A stretch of 64,000 nucleotides of DNA, from positions 6,444,185-6,508,184 of the forward strand of contig OX459102.1 of NCBI GenBank assembly GCA_949775045.1, read 5' to 3'. Below are positions 11,745-21,899 of the stretch, piece after piece. Each line of letters begins with the position of its first letter. Positions within the stretch are counted from its first letter, which is position 1. This DNA comes from Metridium senile. Taxonomy: Eukaryota > Cnidaria > Anthozoa > Actiniaria > Metridiidae. The notes under the pieces were generated by a model. It did not search any database, was not told where the DNA came from, and saw only the letters and a list, made by a program, of their open reading frames with translations. The position numbers and the translations under genes were made by a program.

Positions 11745-12570
11745 ACGTTTGCTGCAACCTTTTTGAAACAGTTGTATGGCTATATTCCTTTCCATCTTAG
11801 AATGACCTATCGCCTTGGACAACCTTTTTGAAAGAGGTGTATGCCTATAATTCCTTTCCGTCTTGGAATGACCTATCGCCTTGGACAACCTTTTTGAAAT
11901 AGGTGTATGCCTATAATTCCTTTCCGTCTTGGAATGACATATCGCCTTTGACAATCTTTTTGAAATAGGTGTATGCCTATAATTCCTTTCCATCTTGGAA
12001 TGACATATCGCCTTTGACAACCTTTTTGAAATAGGTGTATGCCTATAGTTCCTTTCCATTTTGGAATGACATATCGCCTTTGACAACCTTTTTGAAATAG
12101 GTGTATGCCTATAATTCCTTTCCATCTTGGAATGACATATCGCCTTTGACAACCTTTTTGAAAGAGGTGTATGCCTATAATTCCTTTCCGTCTTGGAATG
12201 ACCTATCGCCTTGGACAACCTTTTTGAAATAGGTGTATGCCTATAATTCCTTTCCATCTTAGAATGACCTATCACATTGGACAACCTTTTTGAAAGGTGT
12301 ATTTCTGTAATTCCTTTCCATCTTGGAATGACCTATCGCCTTGGACAACCTTTTTGAAATAGGTGTATTGCCCTTCCGTCTTAAAATGACCTAGCGCCTT
12401 TGACAACCTTTTTGAAATAGGTGTATGTCTATAATACCTTTCCATCTTAGAATGACCTATCACATTGAACAACCTTTTTGAAATGGGCGTATGGCTAAAA
12501 TGCCATTCCGTCTTGGAATGACCATATCGCCTGTGGCAAACGTTTTGAAATAGGTGCATTCCTATCAATC
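11745..12570. repeat. 63-bp satellite, about 13 copies, with a MITE-derived end
   Basis: The unit consists of CCTTTCCGTCTTGGAATGAC, CTATCGCCTTGGACAACC and TTTTTGAAATAGGTGTATGC. Since 63 is a multiple of three, a 208-codon minus-strand frame stays open and encodes a 21-residue repeat (ERNYRHTPISKRLSKA plus IGHSK). The last third equals the terminal sequence of the TA-CACC MITEs, so the satellite probably derives from a MITE end. I see no evidence for translation. Confidence 0.9.
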
Positions 12571-12624
12571 CTTTCCGTCTTTGAATGAATTGTTTTTGCA
12601 GTATGATTGCACTCTATCTAGGAA

Positions 12625-12930
12625 TTAGCTATAGCCTTTAGCAACTTTTTTTTTTGCAATGGGTGTTAATAGTTTTTCTAAATGATAAACACAGGATATA
12701 CATCCGATAATAATGCAGATACGTGCCTTAATAGCTGGGTTTTTTGTTTTTTGTTTGCAATGGGTGTTTATGCCTATAACTCCTTTCCGTCTTTGAAAGC
12801 ATATTCCCATCTATCTTGGAATTACCTATAGCCTTTAGCAACTTTTTTTTTAGCAATGGGTGTTAATAGTTTTTCCAATTGATAAACACAGGATATACAT
12901 CCGATAATAACACAGATACGTGCCTCAAAG
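12625..12930. repeat. ~205-bp direct duplication
   Basis: AGCCTTTAGCAACTTTTTTT through GGATATACATCCGATAATAA and CAGATACGTGCCT occurs twice (about 12630 and 12828) with few differences. The first bases resemble degenerated 63-bp units. Confidence 0.8.
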
Positions 12931-13089
12931 GAAACGCAAACGACGAGACAATCATCAACAAAGACACTTCCTGGATGTGACAATAGATTTGACATTTAAA
13001 AAAATCAGGAAATGCCAATATTTTAATGAATGGTTCTCTGCAGTTATCGTTGAGATTTTAAGACAAAAATAACGAGACTAGACATAGAT

Positions 13090-13440
13090 TTTAGTGTTGC
13101 TTAGATACATTTAGGTCGTTAATCCTTTGTCGAAGTTGAAATGGTATCTTATAAACCACAAAAAGAGAGTGTTTTTCTCACTGACGTTTAGGACGTTAAT
13201 CCTTCGTTGCAGATAAAATGATAACTTATACACCACAAAAAGAGAATGTTACTTACTGACGTTAGGACGTAAAAATGGTAATTTATACACCACAAAAAGA
13301 GAATGTTACTTACTGACGTTTAGGACAATCGTTGCAGTTAAAATAGTAACTTATACACCATATACAAGAGAATGCTACTTACTGACGTTTAGGACGTAAA
13401 AATGGTAACTTATACACCACATAAACGATCGTGCTACTTA
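13090..13440. repeat. ~75-bp satellite, five copies (inverse of the 20.5-21.9 kb array)
   Basis: TTTAGGACGTTAATCCTTCG, AACTTATACACCACAAAAAG and TTACTTACTGACG recur. The reverse complement is the unit at 20470-21860. Confidence 0.88.
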
Positions 13441-13573
13441 GGGGCTGTTTATATGAAAGCGAGTTGTCCCTGCTAGCCGGGATAACTCTTTTTTTTTTGT
13501 ATTCCCCGGGGGACTCAAAACAATGGAGTTATCACGGCTAGCAGGGACAACTTGCTTTCATATAAACAGCCCC
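13441..13573. mobile_element. 133-bp fold-back MITE with TTA target duplication
   Basis: GGGGCTGTTTATATGAAAGC at the left is inverted at the right as GCTTTCATATAAACAGCCCC. Arms are ~48 bp. Flanks are TTA (13438-13440) and TTA (13574-13576). A 3-bp TWA duplication with G-rich ends fits PIF/Harbinger, by known family features. The 44862 element shares GGGNCTGTTTATA and TTA. Confidence 0.85.
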
Positions 13574-13577
13574 TTAT

Positions 13578-13797
13578 ATTTTTACAAAAGAATTAGGTTT
13601 TATCTGACTAAATTTGATGATATTTAATAAGACGTTTCGGCTAAGTCTTATTGTACATCGTTATTAATTTTTAAAAATTCTCTCGCGCACGCAAACTTGT
13701 ACAAATTCAACCGATGAAGGCTAAAGACTTAGCCGAAACGTCTTATTAAATATCATCAAATTTAGTCAGAGAAAACCTAATTCTTTTGTAAAAATCA
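13578..13797. mobile_element. fold-back element with GAAACGTC hairpins
   Basis: The left arm (AAAAGAATTAGGTTTTATCT to AGACGTTTCGGCTAAGTCTT) and the right arm (AAGACTTAGCCGAAACGTCT to AACCTAATTCTTTTG) are inverted over ~75 bases. The right arm starts with CCGATGAAGGCTAAAG, a CGATGA-hairpin-GAAACGTC motif with a 6-bp stem GGCTAA/TTAGCC. This resembles Penelope-type terminal repeats. Confidence 0.75.
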
Positions 13798-14067
13798 TGA
13801 ATCCTGACTACAACAATCATATATTTAAAGCCCCTTTTATATATAGCGCATTTTACATCTTCACAATGCGTTTTACATAATTTTAGATAATGTATCGTTG
13901 AAATATTATTTTAATATCTTATCACACATATAATAGATTTACTTATGCCTTACTCTAAGCTGGACACGTCTGTTGTTCAGTGATGTATTCAAATGATAAA
14001 TAAAGACTTCCTTTTTTAAACAGGAACTATAATATAATACACAAATCGTCCAAAAGCGCGCTCAATA

Positions 14068-14292
14068 CAGTTTTACGTTATCTAGTACCGTTGTTCTATT
14101 TGACAAAAGGCGCATTTGCACAGGCTAAGCCTCAATTAGTTGTAAAAGATTCACCAATTGCAAACAAAGTATGAAAAAATGTTATCACTTAACAATAGAA
14201 AACACATTTTAAATGTACTCCGAATCGAGATTATCCCAGTGCAAATGCGCCTTTTGTCAAATTGTACAGCGGTGCTAGATAACATGAAACTG
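14068..14292. mobile_element. MITE family C, 225 bp
   Basis: The left end CAGTTTTACGTTATCTAGTA and inner GACAAAAGGCGCATTTGCAC are inverted at the right (GTGCAAATGCGCCTTTTGTC, CTAGATAACATGAAACTG). A full second copy is at 59773-59999. Partial ends occur at about 22440-22495 and 28240-28310. Confidence 0.88.
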
Positions 14293-14619
14293 GAGTGTTG
14301 TCGCGCCACTCCCCCCCATTTCACAACCAACAAAAAATAATATGATCAGTTTCGAGATCTTTACCTATTTGTGTGTTTCGATTTGTTGACGCCGTCTACG
14401 CTCTTCCTTGTGTCTTTACTCTAGAGTCTATCCTCTTGAACAACTTGAAAGTGGCTTTTATTTATAAGACTTCCCGTTATCCTGTCAAGTCTGAAACGTT
14501 ATACGTTCGTTTTTTGAATTGACAGAATACCACTGTTTTCACAAGCGTTGTCCATAATTGGGTGAAATAAGTAAAACGTTCATAGAAATAACGTTTCTTC
14601 ATCCAAAATGTTTTTTTTT
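14293..14619. other. no gene seen
   Basis: Unique sequence between two transposon-derived structures; no recognisable coding signal. Confidence 0.4.
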
Positions 14620-14765
14620 TATTTTCCAAGCTTCGTGCCTAACAGCCCATCATCAGGGTTACAGTGTAAGTGCAAAAACGTTTGAAAAACACAAATGCAA
14701 ACAAATGCGCGCGCTGTAACCCCAACGATGATGGGCTGTTAGGCCCGAAAGCTTGGAAAATAAAA
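14620..14765. mobile_element. long hairpin with CGATGATGGGC-GCCCGAAA motif
   Basis: ATTTTCCAAGCTTCGTGCCT and CATCATCAGGGTTACAG on the left pair with CTGTAACCCCAACGATGATG and AGGCCCGAAAGCTTGGAAAA on the right. The + arm reads CGATGATGGGCTGTTAGGCC then CGAAAGC and is followed by AATAAA. This is the same layout as the hairpin at 6650. Confidence 0.7.
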
Positions 14766-14848
14766 AACCCGTTGGTACGTTGAGGAAACGTTTTCACTAT
14801 TAATGAAAAACCAACCAACAAAGAAATTTGAAAGTAAAACGTTGTTAA

Positions 14849-15492
14849 GGTGACTGGCTACTTTTGAACGCTTTTGAACGTTAAGTTCGATTCGAGCCCA
14901 CGATGTGCGCGCGCACAAAAACCGCTGAATAAAATACAAAATTTTATTTAGGAACCATACAAGTTTTGAGCTTCAACAGGGCAAAACCCTCGAATTTTGC
15001 GCGGGACTCTATACTTTCTTTATGCTTAGTTGAAAGAACCTAATACAATTTACTTTATATCAAAGTTTTTAAAAAAGTTAACTTTTCTAACGTACAAAAA
15101 CATCGATTTTTGTAGTATTTTTTGTCCGACTTCATGCGAGTTTTGAAAGCACTGAAAGGACGAAATATGTCAGATCAAGATATTTCTTTGTCTTTTATTC
15201 AAAACCATCCATGTTGTATTTTAGAATGATTCATTAGCCAGCATTTGAGCTTGGTATAGTATGAAAAAAACTATTTTCTTATGAGTTGTGATTTTTTTTC
15301 ATATCGCTCCCGTTTTCGCAAGTTTTACTTCAAAATCTCGCGCGTAGGCATCCATTAAATGCTGATTATCTCGAAAACAAGCTCGGGACACCCCATTTTT
15401 CTTTTCATATTGGGAATCAGCATTCAATTTCACATTACAAAATCGTAGTTTAAAGAAAAGTTTAACATTATTTCCAAAAGTAGCCAGTCAAC
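14849..15492. mobile_element. 644-bp non-autonomous element with TTAA duplication (Kolobok-like)
   Basis: Left end GGTGACTGGCTACTTTTG; right end, inverted, CAAAAGTAGCCAGTCAAC; 17 of 18 match. Both sides are flanked by TTAA (14845-14848, 15493-15496). TTAA duplications are typical of piggyBac and Kolobok. The GG start rather than CCC favours Kolobok, but no transposase is present to decide. Confidence 0.75.
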
Positions 15493-15713
15493 TTAAATAA
15501 AAAGATGCTAAAACGGCATAAAACAACTACAATTTCCTAAAATCCTTTACAGCCAACCCAAAACCTTTGCTCATATGAAAACGCTTCTCCCCGTGGGAGG
15601 GGAGGTGTGGAGTTGGCTGTACACAATCTATTTACAGTGAGGAGATTCGAACCGTGAACACTTTACTTTTTCCATGTTAATAGAAGGAAATAGGTTATTC
15701 ATCGTGGAATGTG
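15493..15713. other. unassigned sequence with a B-box-like word
   Basis: The minus strand contains GGTTCGAATCTCC at about 15635-15650, close to a pol III B box. No A box or tRNA fold accompanies it. Possibly SINE debris. Confidence 0.3.
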
Positions 15714-15930
15714 AAATTAAAAGGATACTTAATCAATTGTCTCACGATTGACATCACGCGTCAGCCAATCACAGCGCCGATAATCCGACGAACAGTACAT
15801 AAGAAAACCATTATCCAGTCTACACCATCGCCTGATGATATGAAGACTAGCAGATTGCAGTCGAAACGTCGCGGTATTTCTACCAATGACCTCAATCGTG
15901 AGACAATTGATTAACTATCCTTTTAATTTT
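15714..15930. mobile_element. fold-back element enclosing a hammerhead-like motif
   Basis: AATTAAAAGGATACTTAATC and AATTGTCTCACGATTGA on the left are inverted at the right (TCAATCGTGAGACAATTGAT, ATCCTTTTAATT). The interior holds the CTGATGA-GAAACGTC motif at 15827-15875. Confidence 0.8.
15827..15875 (+). ncRNA. candidate (decayed) hammerhead ribozyme motif
   Basis: CTGATGA (15832-15838) and GAAA (15863-15866) match the two conserved core strands. Between them GACTAGCA/TGCAGTC can form stem II. A five-pair stem I (ATCGC 15827-15831 with GCGGT 15871-15875) closes the motif, and GTC before 15871 gives a possible cleavage site. Against activity: extra bases before stem II (TATGAA) and almost no stem III. 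Similar minimal hammerheads are known in Penelope-like retroelements. Confidence 0.35.
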
Positions 15931-16148
15931 TTCATGTTATTATTTTCTGATCCTTCTATTTCGTCAAAACCTCTTAGAAGGAAGCAGTGAGCTCAAATAC
16001 ACTAAGTGTTCATAATGTATCATATATCTAATCTATTCACCAAGGGATGTGGGTAAAAAAAGTAAAAAAAAAAAAAAACCCTCAATACACCGATACAGTT
16101 AAAATCGAACGTAACATGAAAACGAGGCTTAATAGCCCCGGATCCAAG

Positions 16149-17127
16149 ATGGCGGCCGTCTATCGTCTAGTTAAAGGCAATGATGATATCCAAATTTTAC
16201 CAGACGATATTCCTGGTTCATCGTTTAATAATGAAGAAATTGGAAAACTTTCTGTAAAACAATTACAATTCTGGCTGAAATGCCGAAGAATTAAACAAAA
16301 AGGAAATAAGAAAGAGCTCGTCGAGAGGTATGTTTACATTCGAATATTATGTTGTAATAACTCGACTTTTAATCGTTATTCTTTTACTTCTATTTGGCTT
16401 CTAGGGTCCGAGAGGTATGAAATGCCAGAGATAAGAAACAAAGTTTATGATCCTGATCCATTAAAAGCATACACTAAGGCAAAAATCGCAAAACTCAAGG
16501 CTGATAGTGAAGGTGATAAACAAACTTTAAATTTGGCTGGAAAACACGACTTTCCTTCTGAAGATACCCAGTTTACGAAATACTTCTCTGTGTTACCGGA
16601 CTTTGTACCAACTGACACTCTCGAACATCTAAAGAATTGTAGTGAAACTAGCGAAAAAAGTGTGGATGGTGATGCTTTAGTTGATTTATCAAGTAGAATA
16701 AGACTGAAGTTATTGCCATTCGTTCATGACCTTGAAGACCTTGAAGTTTGCAAATCCCCTGACTCGAGTGTAGTAGTGTTTGTGGGGCATATCTTAGTTA
16801 ATGAAAATGAAAGTTTGATCAATGCCTTACAAAAGATGTCAATATATGTAACAAAGATGGAGATTTGATAGTGTCTCATAAATATTACTACCAAATACAA
16901 CAACAACTTTATGTATAGTGAACAGACCATGGTGTGATTTTGTAGTTAGAGGAAGCAATGGTGAGCTATTACATGTATGTAAAAGGGTTGAGTCTAATTT
17001 TGCATGGTGGAATGCAGTATTTCTTTGTCTCGAGTCATTTTATAATATGCATCACTTGCCAGAATTAGCATATCCAAGGGCAAGAGATGGTCTTAAATGC
17101 TATAGTTTAGAATCTCGATCAACATGA
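16149..17127 (+). pseudogene. SAP/YqaJ-nuclease-like protein, broken
   Basis: ATG at 16149 lies just inside the TIR (AAGATGGCGGCC). Residues ~28-62 (LSVKQLQFWLKCRRIKQKGN then KKELVERY) form a SAP DNA-binding motif. A possible intron starts at GTATGTTTAC (16329). The frame ends at 16868. Another frame continues with GDLIVSHKYYYQIQQQLYV, and a third with RPWCDFVVRGSNGELLHVCK and FYNMHHLPEL up to 17127. YYYQIQ and WCDFVV are the conserved C-terminal YqaJ-like (viral recombinase-type exonuclease) motifs. The middle of the family protein is missing, indicating an internal deletion. Role in transposition is inferred from the pairing with the transposase. Confidence 0.72.
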
Positions 17128-17855
17128 ATAAAGCTGTGCTAGCAATTAACCCATGAATGAAACAGCACAAGCTATTTAGTACTAACAAGTACTGTCAAAA
17201 CAATATAAAACAAAGGATTTAGTACAAACTTGTGCTGTTTACCACTAAACAAAGTACAAGCAAGCTCTCATAAATCATAATAATGTTAACTAGAAATATA
17301 CATATCAGTAAACAAGAAGTTCAAATTAATATATCATTAATTAATTATATTTTCTAAATGTTTTGTGTTCTTTGTAATTGATAATGTTTTGTATTAAAAC
17401 CCACAACTACTTGGTGGAAGAAAATTAAACAAACATTTAATAGTTCTCCATAGTGCCAGGGTTAGCTTGAATAATTCACTTGATAAGTACATGTATTTTG
17501 AAAGAGAATTAGTGTGTATTCCAATAAGTTACAAGACAGTAAGTTATAGAAATAATGGGATATATATTTATCATCTATATGGGTATTGAATAGTTTAGTT
17601 GACTTACATGTTGATATTAAGAAGGCAGGATAAATGAAATACAAAATGAGCATTTCATGTGTTTGCTTTTAGCCTTTAATAGCCTCATATTAAAGATTTT
17701 GATTGATTTATATAAGACATTATTTATTCATATATATTTTTGTAAGATAAAAACAACTCAATCAGCCTTTCTTGTTGTATATTGTCTCAACTATTTCATA
17801 AGTCTAACTGATGTCCAAAAGAACAACAAAGTACAATAATAATTTTGTAATGAGC
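17128..17855. other. non-coding middle of the transposon
   Basis: AT-rich sequence between the converging gene remnants; presumably their shared 3' regions. No conserved motif is seen. Confidence 0.4.
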
Positions 17856-18700
17856 CTAGCCAGTAAAAAGACAACAAACAGTCCACATCTGGTTAACAAC
17901 ACCATTCATGCTCAATGGCACTTGGTCAAAAACATGCCAGCCCTTCACTTTTCGAGTTGCACATTCCACATGTATTCTCCCATTTGCTATTTGCTTAGTT
18001 TCAAACAGTTGATCTAGTGAAGATTGTCTCTTAGGGGGGGGATGTAAATTGTGCTCTCTTTAAAGCCAAAAGATCTTTGATCTCAAAACCACGATCAGCC
18101 ATTAAAAGGTCAGTCGGCTCCATAAAATAAATGAGGTGTGATTTCTATGTCTGAAATGTTTCGTTCTAAACCAAACTTTGAAATCGCCTCATTTTCTTCC
18201 AATATACGAATGCAAACTTTGCAAACTTTTAGTTGTTCTATTTCTTCATTTAGACTGTTTATATGATCTTCGAGTGTCAAAAGCCCATAAACAACTCCTT
18301 TTTCTTTACTTGGGAGCGTAAAAGATAAACTTTGCTGATATTGAAACGATAACCTTTCTCTTTCTTGGACCTCTTTGTGTTCTTTTCGTGCTGTAACCCG
18401 TTCGCTTCGCTCGCTGCATTTCTCAGCATCTTTCCACTCGAAAACAGAGGGAACAGTGCCCTTTATTATCTCACTCCTGTGGCCTGTTAAGCTGAATTTG
18501 AGGTCTGAGGGCAAAAAGTGTTCAGAACAACAGAATTTGTTATTGATATGCTTGAATTCCTTGTCATCTTTCTTCATGACGACTTCCCATTTTCTTCGTA
18601 TTTCTTCGTCTTTTTGGAATCAATGAAAGGATAAGTCGGGCCGATTATCACTTCTGTTATTACATCTCGCTGCCGAGCAGCATGTGTGACCGATTTTCCT
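17856..18700 (-). pseudogene. THAP-domain DDE (DDE_Tnp_4-type) transposase, broken
   Basis: Read on the minus strand, the N-terminus has a THAP C2CH zinc finger: CCSAARCNNRSD, then RRKWEV and KFCCSEHF with a downstream VPSVF. A TGA at 18622-18620 interrupts the conserved FHxF motif. The frame 18577-18110 continues through a charged coiled-coil-like segment and stops. A new frame from 18123 has TDLLMADRGFEIKDLL (catalytic Asp). After an eight-G run (18034-18041) that shifts the frame, FETKQIANGRIHVECATRK supplies the catalytic Glu and NQMWTVCCLFTG ends near 17858. The central DDE portion with the first Asp is absent. Family known from ISL2EU/Harbinger-like elements. Confidence 0.78.
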
Positions 18701-18833
18701 TCTTTTTTTAGCTACATTGTCGAAAACGAATTGCTCAATTTAAGTGAACTTCGACATTTCGTCCGCCATCTTGGATTTGGGGCTATTAAGCCTCGTTTCC
18801 ATGTTACGTTCGATTTTAACTGTATCGGTGTAT

Positions 18834-19840
18834 GTAGATGAGGCATGATCGTCCAGGGTGGTGTAGTCTTGAGAAAGACTGATGGTGTTGATGTCTGGCG
18901 TTTCGACAACCAGCGGAGCGGAAGTCATCTTCAGAGTAAAGAAAACGAAAAGACAAACTCAAAGTGTTCACGAGTTCGAGTGTCTTTTAAATAGATTTTT
19001 AGCTACCGATTTTAATTTTTTATTATTTTAGCACTTCCATTTGAAAGACGTTTCATGTATTCATGGCAAGTTTCGCTGCTCTGTGGAAAATTCTACTAAA
19101 TTAAAAAAAAATAATGTTGAAGGCTTTGTGCACTTGTTTTGGCATATTTTCTTTTTTTAAATTATAATAACTCCTTGAAAATTTAATCTCTTTTTCTCAT
19201 AATGTTATGGTGAATGTATTATAATATCCTATGATAGCTTACTTTTCCTTAACACAGCACTGAATTTTGTATACTATGATAATACATTATGATAACATGT
19301 ATGAATTTTTAGCTTCAGACACAGTAATAAATCAGTTGTAGCTTTTTCACAGAAATAAGAACCTATTTAGGAACCTAAATAGCCGAAAGTTGTGTTAACT
19401 ATCATTTAAATAAGAACCTGTTTAGGCTTACTCCAAAAAATGTAGGTTCTTACTAGCGGGTTTTACTGTATTACACTAACTAAAGCATGATAATTCATTC
19501 CTAATATTAACAATGTTTCAGATGTCGTAGCTATTTTCAACTTCTTTTTAAGAAAAGGTTTTATGAAAACAGGTGTTAGATAATAGTCTTTGCGTTTCTC
19601 TAGAAAGTTAAGAATTAGATTACGGACGCTTGGTATCGATCTTATTTTAACATAGCTTGTTATGTCTATTATGGCCTATTATAACTTAAGTGTTTTGTTT
19701 GAACAGAAGTAGATATTGACTTTCTATTTTAAGAAGCTAAATTTAGTCTGACTGATTGCCTTACTGATTTTATTTGTTCATATATTTTGTTTAAATTTCG
19801 ATCTATTTCCTTTCGCTGGATCAATCCTTTATTTTTTCAT
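18834..19840. other. transposon flank, no gene
   Basis: On the minus strand 18936-18899 reads CTGAAGATGACTTCCGC, then GTTGTCGAAACG: another hairpin-GAAAC motif. At 19350-19450 TAAGAACCTATTTAGG and TAAGAACCTGTTTAGG lie near CGGGTTTTACTGTATTAC, typical of transposon subterminal sequence. No coding evidence. Confidence 0.4.
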
Positions 19841-19849
19841 TCATCCATC

Positions 19850-19980
19850 CACGAATTCATCCATCCATCCATCCATCCATCCATCCATCCATCCATCCAT
19901 CCATCCATCCATCCATCCATCCATTCATCCATTTATTTATTCATCCGTGCATTCACCTATTCATTTACTCATCCATTCTG
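19850..19980. repeat. (CCAT)n microsatellite
   Basis: About 18 uninterrupted CCAT units, then degenerate CATT/TTAT units. The HPSIHPSI open frame is translation of the repeat. Confidence 0.95.
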
Positions 19981-20469
19981 ATTTGAATACAATACTAGTA
20001 GTTCTATGCACCGAATAACTATGTTTCTTGACTGACTAGCCCTCGTACATGTTCCAACGTGAACATGAAGCTCACTAGTCAAGAACAATAGCATGCCGAC
20101 CCCATATTGGTTTTACTCTATTACCGTTAGTAAAAATAAACATGACATCACTTTTCAGACATGTTTTAGTTGAGCGCATCCACAACAGACATTACTTCCT
20201 CTATGATCTCGAAAGCTGTTCAATTACATCTTTGATATACGATAGCTAGAGCTATTAAATGGTTTTGAAAATCAGATACATGTTGACGAAACATTATCCA
20301 AAACGGTAGCTCTTATACGTGATAAGCTTAATGGGCAATATTAGTCAGTGTACTTCCAAGTACCTGTCGACGTTTGATTAAATCATCACGTATTGAAGTA
20401 ATTAGACCAAACAATTCTTAACTTTTATTTTTGAACGGAATATCAGCTCTACTCCGAAGAGGAATCAGT

Positions 20470-21860
20470 AAAGTGAAGTCACCATCTTTACTCTGACGAA
20501 GGATTAACAATCACAACGTCCGTAAGTATAACACTCATTCATATACGCTGTGACAAGTTACCATTTACGCTCTAAGCGATTAACGTCCTAAACGTCAGTA
20601 AATAACACTCTCTTTTATATGGTTTAATTTGTTCAAAACGTTCGTAAGTTACACTCTTTAATACGGTGTATAAGTTACCAAATATTTTTCTCTGACAAAG
20701 CATTTTAAAACGTCTAAAACGGCAGCAAGAAGTCATTATTTTTTTCATTTCTATTTTTCAATCTAACGAAGGATTCAGTTACGTCTAAAATGGCAGCAAG
20801 TAGCTATTTTTTCCTTAAATGATAAACCTAATGGACAATATTGGTATGTTTTTTCAAGTTTATGTCGACGTTTAATTAAATCATTAATTATTGAGGCGAT
20901 TAGACCAAACAATTCCTAAGTTTCTTTATTTTTCATCGAAATATTAACTTCCGCATGCGACGTCAGTGAATAATGAGCTCTGTTATAAAGTGTATATGAC
21001 TACTTTAATGTTACTCCGAAGATGGAATAACGTTTAAAACATAAGTAAGTAACACTTTCTCTTATATAATGTATAGGTTATTATTTTTACTCACTTAATT
21101 TCATACAGTGTGTAAGCTGCAATTTTCACTCCGACGACAGTAAGTAACACTGTCTTTTATACATTATAAGTTATCATTTTTACTCCGACGAATGATTTTA
21201 AAGATCCTAAACTTTAGTAAGTAACACTCTCTTTTATATGGTGGATAAGTCACCCATTTTTATTCCGACGAAGGATTAACGTCCTAAACGTCAGTAAGTA
21301 ACACTCTCTTTTATATGGTGGATCATGAAGTAACCCTTTTTTATTCCGACGAAGGATTAACGTCCTAAACGTCAGTAAGTAACACTCTCTTTTATATGAT
21401 GGATAAGTTACCATTTTTTATTCCGACGAAGGATTAACGTCCTAAACGTCAGTAAGTATAACACTCTCTTTTATATGGTGGATCATGAAGTAACCCTTTT
21501 TTATTCCGACGAAGGATTAACGTCCTAAACGTCAGTAAGTATAACACTCTCTTTTATATGGTGGATAAGTAACTCTTTTTTATTCCGACAAAGGATTAAT
21601 GACCACTCAAATCATCTGTAAGTAATACTCTCTTTTATACGGTGTATAAGTTACCAAATGATTTTATTCTGACAAAGCGTATTAACGTCCTAAACGTCAG
21701 TAAGTAACACTCTCTTTTATACGGTGTATATAAGTTACTATTTTAACTCCGACGAAGAATTTACGTCCTTAACGTCAGTAAGTAACACTCTCTTTTATAC
21801 GGTGTATAAGTTACCATTTTTACTCTAACGAAGGATTAACATCTTTAAAGTCGATCAGCA
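20470..21860. repeat. ~78-bp satellite array, about 14 units
   Basis: The unit contains CCGACGAAGGATTAACGTCC, TAAACGTCAGTAAGTAACAC and TCTCTTTTATATGGTGGATA. Units from 21220 to 21600 are nearly identical; outer units are diverged, as expected for an array homogenised at its centre. Stray units appear at ~22745-22830, ~23480-23560 and ~28495-28570. The 13.1-kb array is the inverse. Confidence 0.92.
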
Positions 21861-21899
21861 AGTAGTTATTTTTTTAATTTCCCTTTTTACTCCAACAAT

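Larger units (their letters stand above)
16088..18830. mobile_element. decayed two-gene DNA transposon, ISL2EU/IS4EU-like
   Basis: Terminal inverted repeats of ~67 bp (starting CACCGATACAGTTAAAATCG at both ends, few mismatches) lie inside a TA dinucleotide on each side (16086-16087, 18831-18832). Two converging genes start just inside the TIRs: a SAP/YqaJ-like protein on + and a THAP/DDE transposase on -. From what is known of ISL2EU elements, a DDE transposase plus a YqaJ-type nuclease and 2-bp TA duplications define the group. Both genes have internal deletions and frameshifts, so the copy is dead. Confidence 0.8.

Noticed and set aside
11658..12284. 208-aa frame with 21-residue repeats
   Set aside because: The 63-bp satellite has a period divisible by three and few stops; no start context, signal or homology.
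14158..14340. Two opposite 60-codon frames
   Set aside because: They lie within the inverted-repeat MITE family C.
15635..15650. Possible tRNA or SINE (B box GGTTCGAATCTCC on minus)
   Set aside because: No A box at the expected distance, no cloverleaf and no pol III terminator in place.
20470..21860. CRISPR-like array
   Set aside because: Units are contiguous tandem repeats with no unique spacers, and the context is eukaryotic.
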